Source: Epiperipatus broadwayi (taxonomy: Eukaryota > Onychophora > Udeonychophora > Euonychophora > Peripatidae). From it: DNA of 64,000 bases. Below, one piece after another: positions 28,851 to 41,430 of the stretch (within the stretch, counting starts at the first letter, position 1; the number at the start of each line of letters is the position of its first letter). The notes beneath the pieces are model-generated. The model was not told the DNA's origin. It was given only the letters and a program-made list of their open reading frames with translations, and did not search any database. The stretch lies in the NCBI GenBank assembly GCA_028023455.1, contig JAQFVV010013062.1, positions 126,001 to 190,000 of the forward strand. Direction: 5' to 3'. The position numbers and the translations under genes are program-made.

Positions 28851-31800
28851 TTGAAATTCAAAATTAGGTGTTAGGCAGCTATGGACCTATTGATATTATA
28901 TCTCTGCTTACCCTAAAAATGGGATTAAGTAATTATTGACAAAGCAAATCTCTTTCTAAACTAATTAATAATACTTTAAATAAATAAACTGATATGTGAA
29001 TAGGAATATATATACACATACTCATGCTTTTATCATATACGTGTGCTACTTTTACAAAAAAAGTATGTGTTAAACACATTTGTATATTTATGCAACAAAC
29101 ATATATTCAAGCTTATTTATTTTTTATAATTTTTTTTTTGGTCTGTTAAAAAATATAGTTTTCTTTGTGTGGGTACAGGAAACATAAGTCTTAAATAGTT
29201 CCTGACAAGAAAAAAAAGTATATATCGTATATAAAAACTTTCCTACTACATATAAAAAAAATCGACAGCTTTTTTAAGTTTATTATTTTTTCTATTTCCT
29301 ATGGTGATTTTTTTTAATATGTTGTTGTTTATAAATAAACTTTATACGTGTAATTTATATAATATATGTATATTATATAAATGTTCACATAAGCACACAC
29401 ATAATGATGTAGATGCTTTTGAATACCTGAACTTTTTTTATGGTATTATATCTGTTGATAACATTAAAAATTTATATTCTTAGATAGCATGAAATTTACT
29501 TCTGTTATTTACTAAATATGTATTAATGTGATTAAATATTTATACAGTATAAAAGTATTTTTATCAATAATTATCAGGGTTATAATTTTCAAGAGAATTA
29601 ATTATTTATCATTTTTGTTATATCTTTAGAATTACAATTCTAAAAAGACTATGCTAATGTACTGTTTAAAGATAAACATAGAATAAATATATAATATACA
29701 AATATTTTATCTATATAAATTCTCATGTTCAAATGAGCTTTACTATTATAATTTGTTGTGAATACTGCTATCCGCATTTATTATTGTCGTTATTTCATTA
29801 TAATGATCATTCCTAGTAAGACTTTGGAAACTTTCAATAACATATATATATATGCTTTAAAGTAATCCCAGAACTGTTCAATTATTATAATGTATAAACA
29901 TAATGATTTCTTCCTTACCTATTTAAACTACTCAATAATAATTTCACTTCCTTTACTATTTAAGTAATAAGAAAAATTTTGAATAATATAGGAAGTCTGT
30001 GATATACTTATTGAATAGATTATCCTTTTACTAATAGATTTAAGTTAACTTATAGTTTCTGGTATCAGACTTCTTTTGCTTTGATTGGATTTCTAATCCA
30101 TTGCTTTGAATAACAAAAAAGTATAAAAAAATAAAGTTCAAGTCCATTATCTGTTATCAAAAGTTCAATATATAAAAATTGACTGCTCTGACATTTAGCT
30201 TCTATTGAATTTAGTCAAGTGTGTACCATGTGATCTTTAGTATTGGAAATGATGTCTTTCTTACAAAGGGTAATAATGCAACATTATATATAAAAATATA
30301 TCTATTATTATTAACAATATACTGTATCTTTATCTATGAATGTGAATCGTATTGCAAAGTCGTTAATATAAATAATAAGAAGGAAGTAAATATCAAAGAA
30401 ATATAGAAATTTATCAGTTATTAGTATCCATCTATAATTAAATGTGGCTATTCTAATTTCAGAAGCAGAAACAATACAAAAATAGAGATAATGATAAAGA
30501 ATAAAAAGTTAGAAAATCAAGTAATAATAAAAAAGATTAGACTCATAATTGTCTATTTCAAAGCTGGGATTATTGTTGCACAAAATGAAGATTGTAATAA
30601 GAATAATAAACAAAATATTTCTTTCTTATGCATTCTTAAGATGTTTGAGCACTGCAAGAAATAACCAGGTGCCTTGAGATCCAGAATCTGCTACTATACC
30701 TCATAAAGTAATGGAGATTATGGTGCTGCTAAATAAAGAATATTATAGATATATTTAAACTTTATTAAATGTTAAATGTAATTCAAAACATAAATTAAAT
30801 ATAACAATTTTCTGCCCAATAATAATTAAAAACCATTTAATTATTTATTAAAAATGATCGCTATAAATACACCAGAAATGTACCCAGCCTATGGAAAGAC
30901 CTTCATTTTTGTAATAGTTGTTTTTTTTTTTAATTGGTTGCATTAATATATTTTTTTTTACTTTGCAGAATTACTTTCTGAAAAATGTGTCTGGTCTATG
31001 GAAAGGCCAACGTTTTATCAGTTTTTTGTAATCAGTTGCTTTTACAATTTTTTTTTTTTTGCATTGAAGAATTATTTGTTTTGAATAAAATGTTGGGTAT
31101 TCAAATTAAACCTCTTAAATATAAGGAAGGGAATTATTTCCTTTGCATAGAATACTTCATAAATAAAGTATAGTTTATTAATGGCAGAAGAAATAATAAA
31201 TTTTTTCATTTTTTTCCTTGAAAAATATGCCCTCTAACAAAGAAATTTGTAAATTTAATATACTGTCATAAGATTTTATATTTAAGATTCTTGCTAAAAA
31301 TAAAATAAATGGAGTTGAAATATTTTGTTTTATGTTTTTTTTTTTTTAAAAAAATAAACATATTAATTTTTAATTGAAGATTAAATTTTATATCTATATT
31401 AGGAACAATCTTTAGTTTAATAAATGAATAGTAATAAACAGTTTTTAATTGAATTCCACAATTTTTTAATTAAATTTTAATTATTCAGTTGCTCAAATAT
31501 TATGTGATCACCATTTCCCATGCTTATATTATATATATATATATATCCATTGATTACTAAGGCTTTCACTGGATGGCATTACTGTATGGATAATTGGATA
31601 CTTTAAATAGAATAGTATTAGCATATGATTATTTATGTTGTTTATAAGTTATTGATAGATATAAGAGTATTTAAAAACAGTGTTTTAAAATAATATAAAA
31701 ATATATTTTCAAAAAAATATAAAGATGTAGATTGGTTATATGTAAAGAATTTAAAGTTGATTATTTAAAATTAATTACAATTGAATTAAATATTTAATCA

Positions 31801-32648
31801 CAATTAATTTAATCAATAACTGTTTATAATGTAAATTATATACACATGTATATCTATTTTTTACATATAGAAGACAAATTTAATAATAATAATGTTTAGC
31901 TGATCATACTTTCATATGGTGGTCAGTTTAGTTATATCCCAATGGTATGTTGTACTGAAAACTCGCTCTGCTAAATATTACTCATATCAAATTTTTCTTC
32001 TCTGTCTGACACATAAGTTTACATGTGTGTATAATTTAATACAAATATTTAAAAATATCAATCAAACTAAAAAAAGTTATGAGTTTTAGTATATATAAAA
32101 ATTGTTTTGTATTATTTTTTAATTTGGTATATATAAAATATAATAAAGTTTTTATGTTTACGAATATATTTGCAAGAAAATCTGTTGAACAGTTGAAACT
32201 ATAAGGTATTTGCAAGTGTGAAAAATAAATTGTTGCATTATATAAAGTGCACAAGAAAAGTAATTTCATTATTCATATTAATAATAAACATTAATATATT
32301 TGTCTAAAGTGGCTGTTATCAAAGTTTTGAGTACAAAAAGTTTGATCCTGTAAATCTGATAATAACAATGATGATAATAATGATAATGAGGAGGAAAAAA
32401 ATATACTTGAAATTTAAATTCTTTAATAAAGTTTTTAAAAAAATTATTATAAAAGTATTCAGAATGTTATAAAAATAATATAGATTAGACTTTTGTCCAT
32501 TTAATATTATATATGTTAAGTTCTCTTTCGGAAGACAGATTTGTTAACTAAGACATAAACTATTCTAACAATCAAATGATCACATCATTCAGATATTAAT
32601 CTATCTTTCCATTTAATAAATATATGTATATACTTCAACAAAAATCAA
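28851..32648. other. Long AT-rich non-coding stretch
   Basis: Only short chance ORFs of about 60-75 codons rich in I, K, N, F and Y occur, with no family resemblance. The stretch contains (TA)n tracts at 29840 and 31528 and one local duplication at 30876-31080. Confidence 0.6.
30876..31080 (+). repeat. Diverged local tandem duplication, two units of ~105 bp
   Basis: The first unit has 'cctatggaaagaccttcatttttgtaatagttg', a T run and 'gcagaattac'. The second has 'tctatggaaaggccaacg', 'ttttttgtaatcagttgc', a T run and 'gaagaattatt', in the same order. Divergence is considerable. Confidence 0.55.
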
Positions 32649-32835
32649 TAAATTAAAAATTAACTGTGATAAAACACAGTTGCTGAAGCTTTAAACGTAA
32701 AATTATAACAATAAAGCTGAGCGCTTTCGGGGGACTATGGAGGCTTAAGTCCCCCGAAAGCGCTCAGCTTTATTGTTATAATTTTACGTTTAAAGCTTCA
32801 GCAACTGTGTTTTATCACAGTTAATTTTTAATTTA
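32649..32835. repeat. Perfect inverted repeat, 88-bp arms, 11-nt loop
   Basis: Bases 32649-32736 are an exact reverse complement of 32748-32835. The loop is atggaggctta. The inner end of the stem is GC-rich (gctgagcgctttcgggggact) within a genome background near 25% GC. RNA from either strand would form an 88-bp uninterrupted hairpin. No coding frame uses it. It could be a recent foldback insertion, a hairpin RNA precursor, or a fold-over assembly artefact. No target duplication is evident at its edges. Confidence 0.95.
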
Positions 32836-34290
32836 ATAAATATATAAACTTTTATTTGCCATGAAAGTTAGATTTTCTACATGTTTGGATAATTAAAGGG
32901 CATTTATGATTTGTTTTTAATCGATAAATATATATTCGATTTTCAAATAATTAGGCAGTTGTAAATGTTTTCAGCTTTAATTAAAAGTTTAAGTATTTAT
33001 TTCTGATATTTTCATTTTAAATAATAAAAAAAATAGGTAAGTAAATCATGATGGGGGGGGGGAGGTAGAAATTAATGAAATGATGTGTAAATACAGTTAT
33101 GGATGTTTTGAAAATAAATAATTTTAACTTGGTTAATAATATTGTAGATACTTAATAAATTTTAAAGTAAACTTTAGAATTCCGCTGCATGGTCAATAGA
33201 TAGATGGTTTAATGTGGATGGAAATAGAGCTGTTTCTCTTGCTCTTTTCTAATTATGTCTGTGCAAATTTTATCAGCATCTCTAGCAGCCATTTGTAAAG
33301 AACTATGGCTAGTCCAATTCCAAGAAAATAGGATTTAGTTTAAGTTTAAAAACTAATAACTAATCTTAGTTTCAAATTTCCAATATTTTTAAAAAAATTG
33401 AATTAAAGTAATTGCTGCATTTTTTAGAATTTTTATTTAAAAGTATTGAAGTTTTACATAGCTACTTTATACACATAACATTCACATACAATATATATAT
33501 ACATTTGTATTTATATCTATATACATGGGAGTCAGCATATAAGCTAAACAAAATTTTAAATGATTCTTTTTACAAATTTTAATTAAGTTTAAAAGTTGCC
33601 TTCTTTTTAATTAGTTATATCTATATTAATACAGTGAAACTATGAACTATGTTGTGTCTGTAACATGACTTCAATTATATGCTATCCAAAAAAAAAAAAA
33701 AAAAAAACAACAAACCCATTAAAATTTTGTAAATTTAATACATTTTATAATATACAAGGGGCCATTTTTTCTTATCTGAGCTCCATGCATGATTGTGATT
33801 AAAAAATAAAAAAATTGAAATTTGTAAATAAATTTTACAATACACCAAGAACTCTTTTTTTTTTTCAGTCAGCCACATACCTTCAGTTTATTAATAGAAT
33901 TTCTTCAGTTTACATTGAAAGGATATACATTTTATATATATTTTTATTTTACTGTCCTTGCTGATATTGATGGGCAATATTACACATAATAAAATGTTTT
34001 CTAAGCTTAATGCTAAAAGTTTTACAAAATTTGAAAACATACATAAAATATTGACTTAAAATCATCTAAACAGAGATGGATCATATTTTCTTAATAATGA
34101 CTATAATATTACATTTCTGTAAAAGAAAAAAAGTTATTGGAAGAAAGAATATTATCTAGATTACATTTAATTGCATTGAAAATCAGATATTTTACTGTTT
34201 ATTTTATTTAAAAAATAAGAATACAGTACAGTAAGTTTATTTTATTTTATTTTGTCAGTGAATGAATGTAAATATGGCATTCAATTTATT
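32836..34290. other. AT-rich non-coding stretch
   Basis: This contains a G10 run at 33053-33062, an A19 run near 33689, and a polypyrimidine-AG at 33855-33868 with no donor site after it. No coding or RNA gene was recognised. Confidence 0.55.
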
Positions 34291-34787
<497 letters not shown>

Positions 34788-34815
<28 letters not shown>

Positions 34816-35102
34816 TGAACATATGAACTGAGACCCTTTATTCCTCTAGCCTTAAAAACCGAGCAGGGCAAATTTAATGTCCACTCCATACGTTCTTGTC
34901 TTGCAGCTGTTATTACTATATGTTTATTCATATAGTATACGAACATGGATGGGCTGTCACAACACGCATTAGCCAGCGTGGTGAGTTTATTGGCTTTTAC
35001 CTCTGAGTTTAAGATCAAGAAACACCATGGTCTTTTTCTCAGTGCCTGATAAGGCAGAATGAATGTTTGTGTAAATGATAAAGATTTTTCCCAATTATAC
35101 AA
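34788..35102 (-). CDS. Unidentified 104-codon ORF inside the composite
   Basis: An open frame runs from ATG at 35102 to a stop at 34788. Its composition is less AT-biased than chance ORFs nearby (several Cys, Trp, Arg and Pro, e.g. 'LRKRPWCFLILNSEVKANK'). It ends 'VQEIVKAFEC' inside the arm of X, so that arm would be its 3' end and UTR. No domain or signal sequence was recognised. It may be the C-terminal remnant of a protein of the autonomous X relative, cut by the LINE insertion on the other side, or a chance frame in non-coding DNA. Confidence 0.3.
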
Positions 35103-35135
35103 TTATGACAGACAAAAATAAACATGCCCTTAATC

Positions 35136-35226
35136 CCAGGAGGCTGTAAAGTCACCAACCAAGGCAGCGGTTGGTGACCGAAGGCGGAGGGTGCTAAGAA
35201 TATCCTGGAGGCGGACCCAGGCTGCC
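35136..35226 (+). promoter_or_regulatory. Structured 5' UTR of the LINE with possible pseudoknot
   Basis: A 10-bp perfect stem, gtcaccaacc (35151-35160) with ggttggtgac (35169-35178), has the 8-nt loop aaggcagc. An outer stem pairs ccagga (35136-35141) with tcctgg (35203-35208). The loop bases ggcagc (35163-35168) are complementary to gctgcc (35221-35226) just before the ATG, so a pseudoknot is possible. Several LINE clades carry HDV-like ribozymes at the 5' end. I could not map the HDV core onto this sequence, so only the structure is claimed. Confidence 0.5.
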
Positions 35227-35231
35227 ATTTG

Positions 35232-38106
35232 ATGACGACTTTTTATTTAGGTACTTACAACTGCAGATCACTTTCAAGTGAAGGAAGATTGCAAGAATTA
35301 GAAGAAGAACTCTCTTATATTAAATGGGACATTATTGGACTTTGTGAAGTTAGAAGAAAAGGTGAAGAGACAATTGATTTAAAAAGTGGACATATCTCTA
35401 TTATAAAGGCACAAATATTGGAAATACAAGTGGAGTAGGATTCATTATAAATAAAAAGTGGAAGAACAATATTGTGGAGATTGATGGTGTATCAGACAGA
35501 GTGGCAAGATTAGTTATACAACTTAATAGCAGATATCAAATGCAGATAATTCAGGTTTATGCCCCAACAAGTTCTCACAGTGATGAAGTAGTAGAAGATT
35601 TTTATATGGATGTACAAAAGGCTTTTGATCAGAGTAAACAACATTTTAAAATTGTTATGGGAGATTTTAATGCTAGAATTGGTAAACAAATGAAAGATGA
35701 AAGTGTTGTAGGTAATTTTGGTTATGGTAATAGAAATGAGAGAGGACATAGACTTGTGGAGTTTGCAGAGAAGGAAAAACTTTATATTATGAATTCTTTT
35801 TTGAGAAAAATGTTAGAAGGAAATGGACATGGAAGCATCCAAATGAAGGTACAGCAGAATTGGATTATATTTTGACTAACAGGAAATACATATTTCAAGA
35901 TTGTAATGTTCTTAATAAATTTAACACAGGAAGTGATCATCGATTAGTAAGGGGTAAGATACATGTTAATGTAAAACTAGAGAGACAAAAATTATTAAGA
36001 AAAACTATATTTACAGTTGATATTCCTAATCTTCAGAAACATTCTAATGAATTTAAATTAGAACTTACAAATCGGTTTCAAGTATTAGTAGATTTTGAAC
36101 ATGATTCAGATTTGAATGAAATTAATATGAAAATAACTGATACACTTTTAAAAACTGCAACAAAGATAGCTGGTAGAAAAAAGCAGCAATTGACTAATAA
36201 AATTTCTACTGAGACTAGAGAACTTATGAAGAAAAGAAGGAATATGAAGATATGCAAGAATGATGCATTAAAAAGAATTGAATATCTCGAATTTTGTAAA
36301 GTGGTGCAGAAAAGAGTTGAAAATGATATAAGAAAGTATAACTGTGAACTATCAAGAAAAGCTGTAGAAGAAAATAAAAGTCTTAAGAATGTAAAACAAC
36401 ATTTTGGTATTGGTAGGAAATTTATATCTGCAATAAGGAAAAAAGATGGAATTATTATTAAAAAGAGGGATGACATTATAAAATTGGTAGAAGATTTTTA
36501 TCAAGAATTATATAGTAATAAAGAACAAGTACCTCCTATATCTATTACATCTTCCGAATTGCCCAGAATTTTAAATGAAGAAGTGAGAAATGCAATTAAA
36601 TGTATGAAAAAAGGAAAGGCTCCAGGTAATGATGGAATTATAATTGATATATTAAAAGAAGCAGGTGAAGAAACAGAAAAAATATTAGCAAAGTTATATA
36701 CCAAATGTCTAAATGATAAAGATGTACCGGATGATTGGAAGAATGCAGTAATAATATTAATATTTAAAAAGGTGATAAAGAAGATATTAGAAATTACAGA
36801 CCTATCAGCCTTTTATCAGTATTATATAAAATTTTTATCAAGATAATTACAACTCGTCTACAGAGAACCTTGGATTTTCACCAACCAAGAGAACAAGCTG
36901 GATTTAAAAGTGGTTTTAGTACAGTAGATCATATTCAAGTATTGAGAGAAGTTATAGAAAGGACAAATGAATATGAGTTGTCATTATGTTTTGGATTTGT
37001 AGATTATGAAAAGGCATTTGATTCTATAAACATTTCTTCAGTGATTAAAGCATTGGATCATCAAGGTATAGATCCAGGATATTGTCATATTTTAAAGAAT
37101 ATTTATAAAAATGCAACAGCAACAATTAGATTACATAATGATACTGGGAAGTCAACATTGAGAAAGGTGTAAGACAAGGTGACTCCATATCTCCAAAACT
37201 TTTTACAGCAGTGCTGCAAGAAGTATTTTGTGGATTAAAATGGGAAACTAAAGGAGTGAAAGTAAATGGAGATTATTTAAGTCATTTAGATTTCCAGATG
37301 ATGTAGTTGTTTTTGCAAATAATGCTTCAGAGCTGCAGGAAATGTTGCAGGAGTTATCAGATGAAAGTAGGAAAGTAGGACTAAAGATAAATGTTAAAAA
37401 GACTAAAGTAATGTTTAATCGATTTGCTCAAAATATGAAAATAAAGATTGATTATGATGAATTAGAAGAAGTTAAGAGTTACAAATACCTTGGTCAGATT
37501 ATTAATACAGATGGAAACATAATAGAGGAAATTAATCATAGAATTAAACTTGGTTGGAGTGCTTTTGGTAGAAATAACTTGATATTAAAAGGAAATATGC
37601 CTATGTGTTTGAAAAGAAAGGTTTTTAACAAATGTGTTTTACCAGTTCTTACTTATGGATCTGAGACTTGGACACTTAATAGAAGATCAATACAGAGACT
37701 TCAGACCACTCAAAGAAGTATGGAGAAATGTATGTTGGGAGTAACAAGAAGAGATCGAAAACGCAATGTATGGGTAAGAGAACAAACAGGTGTTACTGAC
37801 CTCATTGAAAAAATTAAAAGATTGAAGTGGAGTTGGGCTGGACATATTGCTAGAAGAGATGATAATAGATGGACAATTGAAATTTTAAACTGGATTCCAA
37901 GAGATTGTAAAAGACCCAGAAGGAGACCACATGTAAGATGGATGGATGAAATAAGAAAATGTGTAGGGGTGATGTGGAGAAGAGAAGCTAAAGATCGGAG
38001 AAGATGGATTAAACTTGGAGAGATCACATCCTGCAGTGGATTGATAATGGTTGATAATGATGATGATACAGATGCTATAAAAATAAATGCTGATTTATAT
38101 ATATGA
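35232..38106 (+). pseudogene. LINE ORF: APE endonuclease-reverse transcriptase, broken by five frameshifts
   Basis: The family product nicks DNA and primes reverse transcription at the target. The start is the ATG at 35232, followed by 'TFYLGTYNCRSL'. Endonuclease motifs: 'DIIGLCEVRRK' (catalytic Glu, ~35329), 'VYAPTS' (35549), 'MGDFNARIG' (35658) and 'SDHRLV' (35933). RT motifs: 'KAPGNDG' (36618), 'FVDYEKAFDSI' (36996), a 'GVRQGDSISP' motif (37166) and the catalytic Asp-Asp at 37297-37302. C-terminal part: 'YKYLGQIINTDG', 'TYGSETWTLNRR', 'WAGHIARR' and 'RPHVRWMDE'. Frames change near 35400, 35800, 36767, 37147 and 37287. The residue before Asp-Asp is Pro, where most relatives have Ala. The frameshifts make this copy inactive. 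RNase H is absent, as expected for RTE. Confidence 0.92.
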
Positions 38107-38387
38107 TTAAGTTTCAGTTGGAATGACGTTCAGTAAATTCTAGTAAATTTCATCGGCGTCATTCATTCATACGTTATATATAGTAATTTAAAGTGACTGT
38201 TCTATAGTCACACCTTCTGTGCCAGTACTTCAGATTTGCTCATATATAAATATTTGAGTCATAGGAATAAGAGGATTCCTTTTATTCCTGCATAAATTCT
38301 ATATCTTGTTTGGTCAGAGGGTATTCATTTATTATTTAACACTCACAAAAGCGTTTGCACAATTTGGCTTGAAAGGCCGATATGAAT
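38107..38387 (+). mobile_element. Element X, right copy, missing its left arm
   Basis: From 'aagtttcagttggaatgacg' to 'cttgaaaggccgatatgaat' this matches the interior and right arm of the intact copy (25949-26230) at high identity. It lies inverted relative to 34506-34815. The left arm is absent: the sequence begins directly after the LINE 3' tail. Confidence 0.75.
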
Positions 38388-38410
38388 ATTATTATTAATG
38401 TTTTTTTAAA
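38388..38410 (+). repeat. Right 23-bp flanking repeat of the composite insertion
   Basis: Exact match to 34291-34313; see that entry. Confidence 0.6.
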
Positions 38411-38529
38411 GTTTTTTATGCTATAATCTCATATATGTTGAATTTTTATTCTTTATTATAATAACAATCCATGGAAATATTTAATTCAACAAATATAACT
38501 CTCTGAAGAAGTTTAAAATATTATTTGCA

Positions 38530-38640
38530 GAATGTCAAGAAAGGTGTTATTCTTTTACATGCTCACACCTATAAGAACTTGGGTTTGAAATAAAGAGGAT
38601 CCCTTTTATTTCAACAAAAATACTCCAAAAAAGAGCTATT
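38530..38640 (+). repeat. Diverged relative of element X
   Basis: The palindrome-like 'gaaataaagaggatccctttt' (38589-38609), with flanking 'ttatttcaac' and 'aaatactcc', mirrors the central palindrome and the following bases of X. Similarity is limited to about 60-100 bp. Confidence 0.35.
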
Positions 38641-40201
38641 GTAGATTAATGAGAAAACTTATTTATCCTCAGGAATTATCAATTAATAGTAATTAATAGT
38701 TTTTTGATAACATCAAACATTAAAAGTTATCTCTGTTTACATGGATATAATCTCATTTCTATTCTTTATTGTACTATATATGTAATCATTTGTATTACTT
38801 ACAAATGCATGTTAAAAAATACTGTATACTTGCATTTCAATAAACAATACATATTTTAATCAAAGTTTATCTCAACAAAACATGAGCTAATATATATGAT
38901 GTGTGATATACATGAGAGGGGCTTCAAACAAATTATAGCTAATATTGTGGCTCCACTATACTTTTTTTTTATTGTACATGTAGCTGAAAAAAGATCCTGT
39001 GAAATAAAGCAGTAAAAAAATATATACAAAAAAGGCAATGTAATAAATATATTGCTAATCATGTATGAAGAATTGCCACACACACTCACACACAAATATA
39101 TATATATGTGTGTGTGTGTGAGTGTGCATGTGTACTAATGGAAAAACACTATGTATAATGGTTTGTGATAATGATAACGATGTTAAATAAGGTAAAATGA
39201 GAAATGAATGTATACATAAGTATTCCATTGAGTGAAGATATATAAGTGTGTGCTTGCTTTTTATTTTAAAAATCTACAATGATAATACTCAAGCGATGAG
39301 CAACTCACTCATTTTATTTTATATCCACAATTTAGAGGCTTAATATTTTTTAATTTGTTTAATTCGATGTTTTACCATCACTCAGGTTATTGTAAGATTA
39401 TTCTCTTCTCTTTTATTAATGAATCATCTGAACCATTATTTATTTTTCATACCAACTGAGAAAGAAATATTAGTATGAGAAATTATTAAAAATAATTTAA
39501 TACATATAAAATTTTCTTAATAAATTATTAGACATATTTATTGAATGAAATTCTGACAGTTTATATCGAATTTGCTAAACTAATCTGACAAATCTGTTAT
39601 GAACTATCAGAATTTTTTAAATCCTTTGCCTTTGTACTCTTCATTACCACATTCTCTTTGTTTGATTGTTTTTAAAAAGTTGAATTTTATTTTTCGAAAT
39701 TTATTTTATTATGCATGAAAATTTTTATGAACATTTGTGATATTGGAAAAGATACCTATATCTAATTGTAAAAAAAAAAATCAGTTGCATAAAAAAATTC
39801 TTGCCAATTTCTATTTTCATGTACCTCTATGTTGATTTTATGCATACTTTTTATTGGCATATGTATATATCGAATAACAATCCAAAATATTATTTTTACC
39901 AGATTAACCTAATACTAATAAAGATTTAATGATTTAATATAATTAATTAAAGAAATATAATTTTTATTTTATTTGAAATAGGACAAATTTTACATGATTA
40001 TTAAAATAGTTCATTTTCGTAGGTATATTCTTCAGCAACCAAGATTTTTCCAAAGTTGTTGGGTTTTTTTTTTTTTGGAATATAAGTTTTTTTTTCTTTC
40101 CAATTTAAGTCACTTTTTTTTCCTAACTAAACTTTTTTTCGTGATTTTAATTATCATATTTCAGTTTTCTTTGCTTTTTTTTCTATTCATAATAAAGTAG
40201 T
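38641..40201. other. AT-rich non-coding stretch with a palindromic dinucleotide repeat
   Basis: No gene was recognised. At 39076-39124 a (CA)n-type tract, an (AT)n core and a (GT)n tract form a self-complementary microsatellite. Confidence 0.55.
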
Positions 40202-40600
40202 CGATCTGAGACTTGGACACTTGGCAGAAGAACAATACAGAAACTTCAAATCGTTCAAATAAATATGGAGAGATGCATGTTAGGAGTAAAAAGAAGATAT
40301 TGATAACAGAATATATGGATAAGAGAATTTACAGGTGTTACTGACATTGTTGAAAGAATTAAGAGACTTAAGTAGAGTAGGGCTGAACATATTGCTAGAA
40401 GAGATGATAATAGATGGATCATTAAAATCTTAAAATGGATTCCAAGAAATTGTAAAAGATCTAGAAAGTGGCTATATGTGAGATGGATGGATTAAATAAG
40501 GAAGTTATAGGAGAGGCTAGAGATTGGAGAAGATGGACTGAATTTGGAGACACCTTTATCCTGCAGTAGATTGATAATGGTTGAAAATGATGATAATAAA
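40202..40600 (+). mobile_element. 5'-truncated LINE copy (3' end only)
   Basis: This matches the last ~400 bp of the LINE at 35130-38106, from the 'gatctgagacttggacactt' motif to 'gataatggttgaaaatgatgataata'. In-frame stops and small deletions break the coding frame. It lacks the tail motif 'aaataaatgctgattt' of the larger copy. 5' truncation is typical of target-primed reverse transcription. Confidence 0.88.
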
Positions 40601-41031
40601 TTATATTAGTTAAGGCACTCTCAGAATCATTTAGCTGGTTTTTTGATTTTAAATATTCTCCTTCGTATATTTTGATTAACAGGTAAACAAAATAAGTCTC
40701 TGAAAAAATATATTATAATCATCTTAATTCTGGTTTGTGGAAGTAGACTAATATGTAATTACAAGTTGAGATAATTCATTTTTCTATACTTCTTAGCATT
40801 TTTTCTTTTCTTTGATGAATAATAAACTAAACATTTCAAATTTATTTTATCTATTACTTCGTAATATATTTTTGGAAATATAGAAATACAATTTGTTTTT
40901 AAAACAAAAAAAAAAAAAAATCAATAATATCAACTGATCTAATAATTTTCCCATTGACAAGTATGTTTGCTTTTTGTTTTATTTTATTTTTAAATATTTT
41001 ACGGTATTTTTTTAGTATATATGGTAAATAA
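40601..41031. other. AT-rich non-coding stretch
   Basis: This holds a poly(A) run near 40905 and nothing else recognisable. Confidence 0.5.
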
Positions 41032-41430
41032 ATGAGCACAGACTTTCGCGTGACCCACCACTCCATTCTCCACCCTATCTCATAACACTGATACACTTGA
41101 ACACATATATGCTGAAAAGATAAATAATCATCAATATACGCATTTCATGCTAAACCAGCAATCATCAGTTGGTCCAGATTACCATCTCTACACATATATG
41201 CTATAAGTACTCAGATATATATTAAGATAGTCAAACCTCATACTTTAATGGACAGGCTTCAATCTACTCCAACTCTTCAACGGTCCATCCAATTGAAAAT
41301 CTGATGATGGAATGCTCAAAGGCCACCCTGAGGCTGAGATTTTTGTCACCCCCATGTTGACCTAAAGTCAATCTGACCCCGCATGTACAGAACATAATCC
41401 ATTTAATACATATACAAGGGATAGGCAGAC
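41032..41430 (-). mobile_element. Hammerhead-bearing foldback family, single-arm copy
   Basis: The sequence from 'atgagcacagac' to 'acaagggataggcag' matches the left arm plus central loop of the palindromic element at 46718-47489. The second arm is missing. It carries one hammerhead motif on the minus strand (41118-41185). Confidence 0.85.
41118..41185 (-). ncRNA. Type I hammerhead ribozyme motif
   Basis: On the minus strand: CUGAUGA (41162-41168), stem II ugcug/uagca, GAAA (41143-41146), a 2-bp stem III with loop gcgu, then stem I strands accaa and uugau. The first stem II pair is U-U instead of G-C and stem I has one mismatch, so activity is uncertain. Confidence 0.65.

Larger units (their letters stand above)
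35130..38106 (+). mobile_element. RTE-like non-LTR retrotransposon (LINE), nearly full length, frameshifted
   Basis: Order of parts: a GC-rich structured 5' UTR (35130-35231), an APE-type endonuclease, a reverse transcriptase, a C-terminal basic region, and a short 3' end with 'gataatggttgataatgatgatgat'. One ORF encodes endonuclease plus RT, there is no gag-like ORF1 and no RNase H, and the 3' UTR is very short, as in the RTE superfamily. The copy lies between two inverted X copies. Its own terminal target duplications are not visible, because both ends abut X-related sequence. The codon content is A-rich, like the host DNA. Confidence 0.9.

Noticed and set aside
33850-33910. Exon after the strong polypyrimidine-AG
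   Set aside because: No donor site within a plausible distance and no consistent open frame.
35130-38410. Penelope-like element
   Set aside because: The endonuclease is N-terminal and APE-type with 'SDHRLV', not a C-terminal GIY-YIG, so the coding part is an RTE-like LINE even though inverted repeats flank it.
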